DNA from: Larix kaempferi
Taxonomy: Eukaryota; Streptophyta; Pinopsida; Pinales; Pinaceae
DNA: 64,000 nt
Assembly (NCBI GenBank): GCA_027924585.1
Contig: BSBM01000232.1
Span: 24,091,501-24,155,500 of the forward strand
Direction of reading: 5' to 3'
The notes under the pieces were generated by a model. That model did no database searches and was not told the DNA's origin. It saw only the letters and a program-made list of their open reading frames with translations. Positions 8,983 through 19,395 of this stretch are shown one piece after another. Each line of letters starts with the position of its first letter. Positions within the stretch are counted from its first letter, which is position 1. Position numbers and translations under genes: made by a program.

Positions 8983-11534
8983 AAAATCACGCTGAAAGTT
9001 TGTCTTCAACCACTGTCAGTCATGTTGAGGACACATCATTGATCACTGCTAGTCATATTAATGACAAGTCACCAGTTCCTGTGAGTCATACTGGAGACAC
9101 CAGATCAGCCACTGCAATTCATGCTGAGGGAGTTGAACTTGTCGACAAACCCAATAAATAGAAGTATAAGTTCCCTTGCAAGTTTTGTGAGGGATACCAC
9201 CTTACTTACTTGTGCCCTGTACTTCCAGAAGTGCAAAAAGTGTGGTCCTTAGTTCAAAAGTCTTCTACTTCTGAGCAACCAGCCACTGCAAGTCATGCTG
9301 GGGGCAAGCTGTCAGCCAATGCTAGTCATGCTGAGAGTACTGACATTGTAAAGGAGTCTAAACCTATAGGACGGAAACCAAAGTTCCATTGTAAACTTTG
9401 TAAGGGATATCACCTTACTCACCGATGCCCTGCCATTCCAGAGGCATGAAGAGTGTGGTCCATGTCTGAAGGAATATTTGTTCCTGAGTTGTCTATAGAT
9501 TTCCTACAGTCAGATCAACCTTTGGTTGATAAAGTGGTTGAACCAATGCAATCTTTGGTCAACCCCACTCTTCCTTAGGAGAGTGAAGTGATCGAATCGA
9601 TGCAATCTTCGACCGATCCCATCAATCCTGCAAAGATTGATGCACCTACTACGGAAGTCTTCTGCATTACCAGTTTGGATGTTTCTAAAAAAGGGGACAT
9701 TTCATCTGTGCCATGTGAACCCCTACCAAGCCCTAGGATCGTTTCCTTTGATTGGAATAGTCTAGCTGAACCTCGTCTTCCTTCTTCGACACCTTTCCAG
9801 ATAAAGATGTATATCGGGAACCATACGGTTGATCGATGCATTGTAGATGAAGGAGCTTCTGTTAGTATCTTATCCACTTATGCTTGGAGAGATTTGGGTT
9901 TCCCTAATGTTATTCCAGCTGTTAATTGGCCATTGACCTTCGATAGAAGACCTAGTGAACCGATCGAATTCCTCCGTCAGGTACCTGTTACTTTGGGTGG
10001 AAAAACAGTCTTAGTTGATTTTATGGTTTTAAAGGACCCTATGGACTTTGATATGATCCTCAGGCATGATTACGTTTATGCTATGCATGCTGTGGTGTCT
10101 ACGCTCTTTCGTGTGATGCATTTTCCTCATAACGAAAGCATCGTCACTATCGACCAACTTGCATTCGTTGATCCTCCTTATTACCCAACTGTAGACCAAT
10201 TTGATCCCTCGTCATTAGGCACCACTATGTCACATGGGAATTATGTGGCATATTGTTCCTTGAGTTCAACTGCTACTAAGAAGAAGTCTCTGAGTTCATG
10301 CTCACCTTCTCGGGACTTAGTCCCAGCTTTTGACCAAGTGACACCTCCATCTGAATGTTTAGATGTGTGTTCTATCTGGGACGATATACTTCATTTTGAT
10401 GAAGTTTTCCTACAGTCCATAGTACAGTCTTCCATTCATTTGGATGTTGATCCAGTCATAGTTATGTCCAGCCCCGGTTTGCCCTTAAAGTTTGATCTTC
10501 CTATTGTTGAGTCTTTGGACTCTCCTATAGATCCACAAATCGGTGTTCCTGCTGAGTTTGATTTTGCTTCTAGAATTTTCAACTCCCGTGATGATGAACT
10601 TGTTTTTGCAGATTCCATCATGTCCTTCAACTTTGATCTTCATCCTGAAGTCGATCTTGTTGATTGTAATTCCTCGGGCTTGGGTACCATAGAGTCTTCA
10701 TTTGAAAACTCTGCCTTGTTTATGCCTGTTGTTGATGATAGTGAAGTTGAAAGTATTTCTACCACAGTGACTTGTATTGGGTTTTTCTTTACATATGTTT
10801 TAGATATGATCCTTGTACTAATGTTTCTTGGAGACAGGATTCTTAGCTGGATTTATACTTGCTTACTAGTTCTTTTCGACACCTTGTGCGACCATGTCAG
10901 GTATATTCGGAACCTTGCATATAGGTTTAGGCTTCCCCACTGTTATGTTGCATTTGAACCTTTTGCCATCCGAATTCGCCATAGGGTCGAACTTTTTGGA
11001 TATTGGTGTGTTAGCCATCTCTTTATGCATTGTGCACTAGTCCGACAGCAGAGCCTACCTAACATGGGTCACCCTAGTCAGCACCCTTATGCCATTTTGG
11101 TGCCCATGCTGAGTTTTTCTCATAGGCTCGGGAGCCTTTTTAGATTTACCATGACTTTGAGAAGAAGCCTCATATCTTTCTTCCTTGTATATTTCTGGCC
11201 ATCCCTAATAAGGCTCCCATCTTCGTGTTCAAGTTGCATATGCATCTGTTATGATCCCGCTTGCGCTAATGAGCCTAATGCCAGCTTCCACGCTTTTAGC
11301 TCATTGTATAAGCCTCCATCTCTGATCTCATTTCCGCTAAGCCCCATATCATTTTGCCTTCGCAATTTGACACCTTTTACCTGGAGGAGACACACCCTGA
11401 GTGTCCTTATCTTGCTCATGTTCCTTGCATTAGGCATAGCTTTCTTCCATGTGCTTGGAGCTAGTTTCACATGTCCCTGGCACTTGTCTCCTCCCATATC
11501 GAGCATTCTTCTACCTTTACTTCGAGCTCGTTAA
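8983..11534 (+). pseudogene. Gag-like zinc-knuckle and aspartic protease protein, three in-frame stops
   Basis: One frame runs through without frameshift but has stops at 9159 (TAG), 9447 (TGA) and 9577 (TAG). The N-terminal part repeats a 10-13 residue motif (VSH, ASH, AIH). Two knuckles, CKFCEGYHLTYLC (about 9174) and CKLCKGYHLTHRC (about 9387), have spacing C-X2-C-X3-H-X4-C, one residue shorter than usual gag knuckles. The protease has IVDEGASVSILS (about 9840-9876) and continues through TAIH-like AMHAVVSTLFRVMHFPH and IVTIDQLAF (to about 10170), resembling plant gag-protease proteins. An acidic stretch follows, then hydrophobic segments at about 10770-10890 and 11400-11480. The stop sits inside the first 52-bp repeat. 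Whether the C-terminal 400 residues were ever made is uncertain. Confidence 0.75.
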
Positions 11535-11760
11535 AAACAGTAAGTAGGTTACGAGCATTCTTCTACCTTTACTTCGAGCTCGTTAAAAATAGTAAGTAGG
11601 TTTTGAGCATTTCTTCCATCTTCACTTCGAGCTCATTAAAAATAGTAAGGAAGTTATGAGCATTTTTCTGTATCTCCTTTGAGCTCGTTAAAAACAGTAA
11701 GGAGGTCACGAGTTTACTTTTTCGGGCTTGTTAAACCTTTACGGAAAAGATCCCTATGGA
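11501..11760 (+). repeat. 52-bp tandem array, four to five units
   Basis: GAGCATT-type units start at 11501, 11553, 11605, 11658 and about 11710, each with CTTCGAGCTCGTTAAAAA and AGTAAG-AGGTT. Weaker GAGCTCGTTAAA copies go on to about 12280, so the array was once longer. The TAA of the upstream frame is part of the repeated CGTTAAA. Confidence 0.9.
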
Positions 11761-13530
11761 GTTCTTTTAAGCCCTTTTCAGACTCCTTAAATAGGAAAAG
11801 TTTGCCGAGCATAGTTGTATTTTCGGGCTCGTTAAACTAACTAAACCGACATCCACTTAGGTATAGAATTATCCCTTTTCCGGGCCTTGGTGGATAATTT
11901 ACGGAAAAGGTATACTTTGGTATGCGCTAGAAGAGTTCTTCTTCCATTATTTTACACTTTTTCGGGGAAGGAGACTAACTTTACGAAAAAGGACCTTTGG
12001 AGTCGTCTTTAGGGTTTTCAGACTCTTGAAATGTGAAAACACCAAGCAAGCATTCACCTACTTGAGCTCGATGTGAAATCCACGAGATGGTTGATAGAGG
12101 ACTGTTTAAGTTTTTCAACTCTATAAGCAAGAAAACACTACCAAGCACAGACCAATCCGGGCTCGATATAAAATCCACGGATAGGTGTATGGAGTTTTCT
12201 TCTAGGTTTTTCAGACTCCTTAAATATGAAAATACCATCGAGCATGCTTTGGTTCTTTGTCAAGCTCGTTAAAAAATGAAAAAGGAAAGGGAAGGGAAGA
12301 ATGTTAAAATATCTTTCAATATGATGGCAACAAGTCAACTACCTCCTTGAACAAAGCACCTGTTTTGACTCTATCAAACAAGTTGGGGTCTAGTGTTGGC
12401 CTTAGGATAAACCTGATCTCAGAGTTCTTACTCCTCTGTTTGGTTAGTCTTCCAATCATATGGAGAATCTGTTAATGTCTCCTACATTGTAGATTTGTAT
12501 CGTGGTCTCTTTGTGTTAAAATCTTCCTAAGTCACTATTGTGTCGTGCTCATTGTTCAAGGATATAACCTGTGTTGGCCATTGTGCAATTGCCTTGACCT
12601 CATGCGTCGACCATTCCTTGGTGTCGGTATGTTTCATCATGTGTTCAGTCCTACTTCAAATCAACTCATACTTGTTGAGTGTCCCTCGTGTTGGATGATG
12701 GAGGATGCCTTAAGGCCTCCCTTCCAATGGACTTCTTCCCATCGACTTCAACTCATTGTGCTCTGGGAATGAAGTTTAGAGTTTCGGTTAGTACCTTGGG
12801 GATTGCAGTCATTAGTGGCAGTTTCCCTCGCTATTCGATAGATGGGAATACATCAATGTCTCCTATCCGATGGATTCTTCAAGTGTTCAATGGCAAGACC
12901 ATTTATTCGCACTTGCTTGAATGTACTAGGTACCTTGGGTTCCATTTTCATTATTGGTGGACACCCTCGCGCTTGTTAACGGTATACATCAATGACCGGT
13001 AATCAAACGATACGTCCCATGTTCGACATAAAATCATTTATTCGCATGTATAGGTTTGTACCTTGGGTTGTTTTTGGATGAAGACCTAGGGATCCTCGAT
13101 AGCATCACCTTATTTATGTTATCTCCCAAGTTGCGCAATACTGAGCCACACTCTTTTTGGCTCTTGATGAGACATAGATCCATCTTGTTCTCTATGGCTA
13201 TGTTCTCCAGTTTTGACATAGATCCACCTTGTATTTTTGTGGCTATGTTTACACTTATGTTCCTCATGGATCCACACTTGTATTCTAGTGGCCATGATAT
13301 ATGCATCAGTATTTGGATCATTATTGTATCCTCTTGGAGGTCATGTTCCATTATTTGAACATGGATAGTTACCCAAAGGATGAGTTTGTTTGACATTGCC
13401 TTTGCTTTCAGGTACTTCATTTGAGCCTATGATTCTTGGTTTCTCTGGTTACTCCGCTTCCATGATTCAACTCTTTGTTATTTATAATGTATTTTGGCCA
13501 TCATTTCCCTCACTCCCTCTGACCTCACAC
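11761..13530 (+). other. 3' non-coding region of the gag-protease element
   Basis: No coding region is supported. Up to about 12280 there are decayed CGGGCTCGTTAAA repeats; beyond that I see no structure. The last 60 bases (TTTATAATGTATTTTGGCCA, then CTCACACATTAGG) match, in reverse complement, 63606-63670 of the minus relative. Confidence 0.6.
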
Positions 13531-13541
13531 ATTAGGGGGCA
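13531..13541 (+). other. Polypurine tract of the gag-protease element
   Basis: ATTAGGGGGCA lies two bases before the LTR start at 13544. The same sequence occurs on minus at 63606-63618 before the related LTR. Confidence 0.8.
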
Positions 13542-14004
13542 TCTGTTATAGCTTAAAATGACACTTCTCCGTCCGTGACGACACTTGCATCGCTTGGTCG
13601 CATGACGACACTTCTTGAGATCAAGTTTAGTCACACAACAGGACACTTGTGGATTGAATGGTCATTAGGGACACTGAATATGGTTGAAATTACCTCACTC
13701 TTGGCCCATTTGATGGTTATAACCCTTAGGAACACTTTTCTAGACCAAACCACCTCCTGGAAATCATCAGAAAACCCTTTTTTTTGGCCATTTTTCCACA
13801 AAAACGCTACTCTATAAGCATAAGAGGGGCATTTGCCTTAAAAAATATGCAACTCTGCTTCATAAAAGTAGAGTACATATGCTGGTTTGCAGTAGAAAAG
13901 TAGGGTATTTTCCTGAAACAATCAAAATCTCAAATTTTGGTCAATTTGAGTTGGTTTGGGAACTTCCTGATCGGTTATAAATGCTTTTCCTCTCCTTCAT
14001 TGAC

Positions 14005-14012
14005 TATATAAG
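14005..14012 (+). promoter_or_regulatory. TATA box in LTR
   Basis: TATATAAG lies about 230 bp before an AATAAA signal inside the LTR. Confidence 0.6.
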
Positions 14013-14235
14013 AAAGGTAGAAAGGTCATGAGAGGGACCAATCCCATAACAATGTTATGCTGGAGGAATGGAGACCCTCATCCCCCTCTCTTGTGCCTCA
14101 GTTTCTGATAAACCCTAGCACAGTTGATTAGAGGCTGGGATCCTTGGAGAACAAAAGCAGGAGACCTTGAATCTAGGTTTCGTGAAGTGCCAAGCTTGAA
14201 GGAAGGTATAACTTTATGTACTTGCTTCATTCATT

Positions 14236-14241
14236 AATAAA
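14236..14241 (+). terminator. Candidate polyadenylation signal in LTR
   Basis: AATAAA downstream of the LTR TATA box, where R would end. Confidence 0.45.
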
Positions 14242-14395
14242 GATCAGACGTTCTTCCCTTTCCAAATATGACCTATTTATGTATGTCTCAGATTTGATTG
14301 CAGTTTGTTTATAGTTTGATGTCTTCTTCTGTTATGAATATCAATCTTATATATGTAGTCAAATGTATTTGAGAAAGGTATGAAGTTGTTTTGCA

Positions 14396-14949
14396 GGTGT
14401 GGGCCTTGTGACACTGAATAACATTGAAGAGCGAGGAAGAGAAAGGCTTGGATCAACCTTCTTAATAAGGTACACATCCTTTTTAACCTTTATCTCTTTG
14501 CTTATTTGTTGTACTTGCAGAACATTTGTAGGTCTATCTTTCATCCCTGTAAGTTGGTAGTTTCTCCCCTGAACTATAGGTGTATTTCCCTCACAACAAT
14601 AATACATCACACGACATTAAATTATTTTAACAAGTAAAGCATGACCTTTATATATAAGGTACACCTCTATATGGGAGGTCCATCCCATGGATACCATTAT
14701 ATGGAAGGTTGACATGAGAATCATGGATTGACACACAAGTTCAGAGCCTTGTCCAACAAGACTTTACAACATAATTACTTTGATCAATTACCTCTATACA
14801 GGAGGAATAACCTTTATACGGAAGGAAATCAAAGTGCTCACCTCTATATGGGAGGATCAATCTTGGCTGCACAAGATTGGTTTGGAGAATGTCTCATGAT
14901 GTTGTACATTTTACAAGAACCTCTACACAAAGGGATCTCTCAATCAAGA
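14396..14949 (+). repeat. Flank with six CCTCTATANGGGAGG-like motifs
   Basis: No gene. From about 14645 to 14935 the short self-complementary motif recurs: ACCTTTATATATAAGGT (14645), CCTCTATATGGGAGG (14664), TATATGGAAGG, CCTCTATACAGGAGG, CCTTTATACGGAAGG and CCTCTATATGGGAGG. The half CCTCTATACGGAAG also occurs in the solo LTR at 41503-42192, so this may be part of a related LTR or leader belonging to the Copia gag that follows. Confidence 0.5.
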
Positions 14950-16200
14950 ACATGAAGAGAATTGAAAGGAAAGGTCAGGTACATAAAATGAACAACTAGA
15001 AGCAAATGATGAAGTTTCTAAAAGTGATGCTTCTAAAGATAAAGAAGATTCATAAATTGAAGGGATTGTAGATCTTGAAGCAGAATTAATTTGTGCCCTA
15101 GATGACTTGACGTAAGAAAGAAATAATAACAAGATGCTAATGTAACAATTGCAGAAGTATCAAGAAGAGAATGCAGTGCTAGTTAAAGAGGCTAATAAGA
15201 CTGAAGAAACATTATCAACTCAACTAAACAAGAAGGAGGAATCATGTAAAATAAATGAAAACTCTTGTCAAGCACAAGAAGTTGAAATTGGCTCCTTAAA
15301 GAAAGAATTGAAGAAGTTGAGTTTGGAAAACATGGAAATTGAAGAGATTAGAAATGAGAATCAATTACTAAAATGTTAGCTACAAAAATATCATGAGGAT
15401 GATCAGAATTCAAAAGGACATATGGAAGAGAGTATTAAATATGAAAGGACCATTATTGGTTTAAAAAGACAGATAGAAGAGGCCAAGAAAGTTGAAGAAG
15501 ACCTAAAAATTCAACTTCAAGAGAAGAAGGAAATTTGTCAAAAGTAAGAACTTGAGATACTTTCTCTAAAGGAAGATTTAGACAAGACAACTACTCAATT
15601 GAAGACAAATTCAAGGTTTGAGAAGAGAATTGAAGAAAGTGAAAGGACTAGGCTGCCAGAAAAGGAAAGTATAGAAAAGGCTAAGCGTTGTGTAGATATT
15701 CTCATAAGCTCCAATCAAGGAAAATATTACAAAGGAAGAATTTGTGGCCAACTTGATTCAGGGAAGAATGGATATAGAGAAGTTACATCACAAAGAAGAT
15801 CCTTTGCTCCCAGGTACCAAAGTTTATTTTTCATGTAACAATTTTTGACATTGGTCTAGAGACTACAAAGCTTATGGAGGCAATGATCAAGCAAGAAATG
15901 GAGGTGTCCACATGAACTACAATGTTGAATGTTACAAATGTAGCAACATTAGTCACTTCGCTATAAATTGCAGGAGTATGATGAATCACAATGTTGAATG
16001 CTACAAATGGCACAACTATGGACACATAGCTCATGACTGTAGAAGTAGGGTGAAATCTTCCATGAAAGAGAATACTCAAGACTAGAAGAAGAATTCAGAA
16101 GGACAAAAGGAAGAATCTTGTGGATTGGTCCTCTATATAAATGATGAAAGTTCACAGCTCAAGACAAGAAACCAAAACAATTCTCTTATCTGAAAAATGG
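14950..16200 (+). pseudogene. Copia gag, C-terminal coiled coil and zinc knuckles
   Basis: Plus-strand fragments give a Lys/Glu-rich coiled coil (for example 15149-15379, with KKELKKLSLENMEIEEI, and 15599-15838). Two knuckles follow: CYKCSNISHFAINC (about 15930) and CYKWHNYGHIAHDC (about 16000), where the second cysteine of the latter is now Trp. Usual spacing is C-X2-C-X4-H-X4-C. Several stops and frame changes occur. Gag would package element RNA. The coiled-coil gag and the large LTR downstream recall Sirevirus-like Copia elements, but no polymerase is present to confirm this. Confidence 0.7.
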
Positions 16201-16830
16201 GCAGCATATTGAATGAAAGTAGAACATGTCCTACGGTCGAATATAGAAAGGAATTCGTGTTACATGATGAATATGTGAGGGAAAAAACAAGTCAATAGAG
16301 AAATCTCAGAGGACATACCTACAATATTTGCTAAGTCAAGTAATGAAGATAAATCAGCAAGCAAAAAGAAAGAGATCGGGTTTACAAATGATGATCCTAT
16401 AGCAGAGAAGTACCTATTTTTCTAAATTGTTTTTCATAAAGACTCCCAGTATTATGGATAATGTTGAGGTAAAGTCTAAGTAATAGGCAAGGAATATCAA
16501 TGAAAAGTCACAAGAGTAGTGGTTTGGAAAATCATCGAGGAACACAAAGAGAGCTACTTCAAAAAGGTTCAAGAAATGGCCAAGTCTAAGGGGGGGCATT
16601 TTCATCAAAGAAAGATATTTTCAGAAGGAATTCACAGTCAAGTAAAGTTATCTTCTGCAAGGGAGAAAATTATTAGCATAACAAAGTCACATAAGAGAAC
16701 CATGTTGACGGGAGGAGACAACATAATCCTAAGGGGAGCAGGCGAACAAAGTCGATTCACCCCTTTTGTCATTTATGTCAAAGGGAGAGAGAGATTTGAA
16801 TTTGTTTCCATCAATAACAAAGTGGGAGAT
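16201..16830 (+). other. 3' internal remnant with polypurine tracts
   Basis: No conserved domain. TCTAAGGGGGGGCATTTTCA at about 16583 is one polypurine tract; AAAGTGGGAGAT, ending at 16830, directly abuts the LTR and is the likely primer. Protease, integrase and reverse transcriptase between gag and here are deleted. Confidence 0.55.
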
Positions 16831-17899
16831 TGTTGGAAGAAGTTGTCATTGATGTCAAACTCGGTGTCATTGATGTCAAAAGGGTGAAGAGATCCGTGGT
16901 ATTTCCATTGATGTCAAGGTGATAATGATGATGTGGTTGTAGTAGAAATAGATTGTTTTGGAATGTTTGATGAAGCCTCAAAGACCCTAGACAATCCCCT
17001 AATGATCATGATGATGTGGAGTTTAAACGAGTCCCTAAAGAGTCTTGAAGAAGTGTGAATAATTTCCTAAATAAATGTTGTTGGGTCACATAACCATGAT
17101 GATGGGTCACATGACCATTATGGTAGGTCACATGACCATGATGATAATAAGTGTAAGGAAGTCCCTAAAGGTGTCCCTAAGCAATGTCAATAAGAAATGT
17201 GAATAAATTTCTAAAATAGTGATGTTGGGTCCACAAGACCATGTGGTTAGGGTCACATAACCCAAGTTGGAGAAGGCTCTAGAGAGCCTCTAAGGTTGGT
17301 GCAAAGCATAGTGGGATGAAGTGTGAAAGATATCCAAAAATCATGATGATGGTTTTCATTAATGGTGTTAGGTCCACATGACTAGAAGGATTGGTTCATA
17401 TGACCATGCGAAGAATCCCCCAAAGTAATACAGATTGGTCCACAAGACAATGTTGAAATAAAAGGTGAAGAAACCCAGATACAATGGTGTTGGTCCACTT
17501 GACCATGAGTTTGGGGTTACATGATCCATGATGGGGAAGGCTCTAAAGAGTCCCAAAATTTGGTCCAAAACAAATGGGTGTGAAGCTTGAAGTATCCCCA
17601 AAATAATGATGTTTGGTCCACATGACCCCGAAAGTTGTGGTACATTGGCAAATTGGACCACATGAAGTGGCAAGGATCCCCACAAGAAATAATGATGTGT
17701 CCATCAAGTATGATGATGTGGAAAATCCCTAAGGCCACTTTGAAAATACATGGAGTGATCTTAAATTTTTGGCACGAAGTGTCATGGTGGATCCTTGAAG
17801 TGGGTACTAACCCTTGAGACCCCCTTAAAATATGGAGATCCACAAATTAAGGATGAGTTTAAGGAGACCCTAAAAGAAGCTACAAGGCATGATGAAGTT

Positions 17900-17908
17900 T
17901 ATAAATAG
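17900..17908 (+). promoter_or_regulatory. TATA box in the long LTR
   Basis: TATAAATAG, the same box as in the X/Y and solo LTRs. Confidence 0.55.
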
Positions 17909-19359
17909 AATATCATACATTTCATTTGATCATCCATCAAGTCTCTCTTGGGTATTGTGCACCATTTGGAGAAAACTACGAAAATATGTAGAGGAGAAAG
18001 TTTTGGGTATCTTTGAGGATTGAGGAGATTCACGAAAACTGGCATAAATTTCTCATAGGAATCAGAATTACAAAATTCTTGGCTCATTGGAAAGATTGTT
18101 GCAAATTCTATGTGATGATATGATATAGATTTTATTTTGGTTTGTCTATTTTTATTAATCTTGCGATCTTTTCAAAGGTATGGTTCATGCTTGTGGGTTT
18201 CTCTTGTGATGGCACATGTCTCTCATGGATAGAGTTCATCTTTGATATTGATCTTGATGTTATATGGGGATATATATTGATGTTATATTGGCATATATAT
18301 TGATGATATCTTGACATATTGTACGATGATCTTGGCATAGATATTGATGATTATCTAGGCATGTTGTATGATGATCTTGACATGGATCTTGATAATTATC
18401 TGGAATATTATAAGATGGTCTTGGCATAGACCATAATGGTTATCTTGGTGTAGTCCATGGTTATGTTTTGGCATATGGATCATCTCTTGGAATTTTCAAT
18501 GTTTTGAAAATATCGATGATGTAAAAGTTGAGGATGCAAATGAAATCGACAGATGGTTGTTTCTGGGTATAGATTTGAGGCATGTATAGGTTGATATAAT
18601 GTGATAGAAATAGAGGGAACATAACAGTGACAATGTGATAATGATTGGGATAGTATGACAACGATTGTGGAATTGTGACATTGATAATGGCATTGTGACA
18701 GAGTCAATGATTGTGGCATTGAGATAGAGATACAGTGATTTTGACAGGGACAGTGATACAGATACAGAGATACAAATACGGGTACATGTTGATAGAGACA
18801 GAGATACAAGTTGCAGAGACAATGATTGGGGCATTTTGACATAGATATTGATTGTGGTTGACAGAGACAGTGATATATGTACACGTTGACCAAGAAAGTT
18901 ATATAGGTACAAATTGACAGTGATACAGGTACATGTTATGATAGTGATACAATAACACAGTGATAGTGGCAAATTGATCTTATTCATACCAGTGTTGCAG
19001 GATGTGGAAGAATATGATATGAAAGTCTCTTTCAGGTTGAAGCCTGTAAACCAAGGGGTTGGAACCTCCTTCCAGTCGGTGCTAGTAAATCAGGGAGTTG
19101 AATATTCCTTCATGTTGGTGCCTGTAAATCAAGGGGTTGGTTCCTCCTTCCAATCGGTGTTGGAGAATATTGGAAGTTTGTGCTTCCTATGAATGTAATC
19201 TTGTTATTATATAAGAAAATCATTCTATGGTTTTCTCTCATTTGGGTTTCCATGTTAAATCTCTTGTGCATTGTGTATGGTTTATGTGACAATGAATAAC
19301 ATTGTTAATGGTTTATGTTTACATGATATAATTAAAGTTTGAAATGTTAAAAAAATCTC

Positions 19360-19388
19360 AATACTGAATCACCCCCCCTCTCAGTATT
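19360..19388 (+). other. Hairpin with C-tract loop at the LTR end
   Basis: AATACTGA (19360-19367) pairs fully with TCAGTATT (19381-19388) around a 13-base loop containing seven Cs. It sits seven bases from the LTR end, in the U5 terminus. Confidence 0.6.
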
Positions 19389-19395
19389 TCCAACA

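Larger units (their letters stand above)
8983..14395 (+). mobile_element. Gag-protease-only LTR element, 5'-truncated
   Basis: Plus-strand order: reading frame with repeats, two zinc knuckles and a retropepsin-like domain (8983-11534), 52-bp array (11501-11760), a 1.8-kb non-coding stretch, a polypurine tract (13531-13541) and the 3' LTR (13544-14395). There is no reverse transcriptase, RNase H or integrase. It stops at element Y's LTR, so its 5' LTR and gag start are missing. A relative on minus begins at 62892 with the same polypurine tract and LTR start. It looks like a non-autonomous family mobilised in trans, presumably by Ty3/gypsy elements. Confidence 0.75.
13544..14395 (+). mobile_element. 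3' LTR of the gag-protease element
   Basis: Starts TGTTATAGC and probably ends TTTTGCA at 14395, about 852 bp. It has a TATA box (14005-14012) and AATAAA (14236-14241) in the expected order. The start and polypurine tract match the LTR at 62892-63605 (TGTTACAGC), but the bodies differ a lot. The 3' end is less sure, because both copies end TTTGCA followed by GGT. Confidence 0.7.
16831..19395 (+). mobile_element. Long 3' LTR (about 2.56 kb) of a Copia element
   Basis: Begins TGTTGGAAGAA right after GTGGGAGAT and ends TATTTCCAACA, so ends are inverted. TATA box at 17900-17908; the leader after it would be about 1.4 kb. U3 contains many copies of GGTCACATGACCAT and its variants (about 17090-17680), a self-complementary word. 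No other LTR copy is seen, so length is inferred from the ends. Confidence 0.65.

Noticed and set aside
18480-18987. Minus frames of 137 and 163 codons, Ser/Tyr/Cys-rich
   Set aside because: Low-complexity GATAGAGACAG-type repeat in the long LTR gives such frames by chance; no domain.
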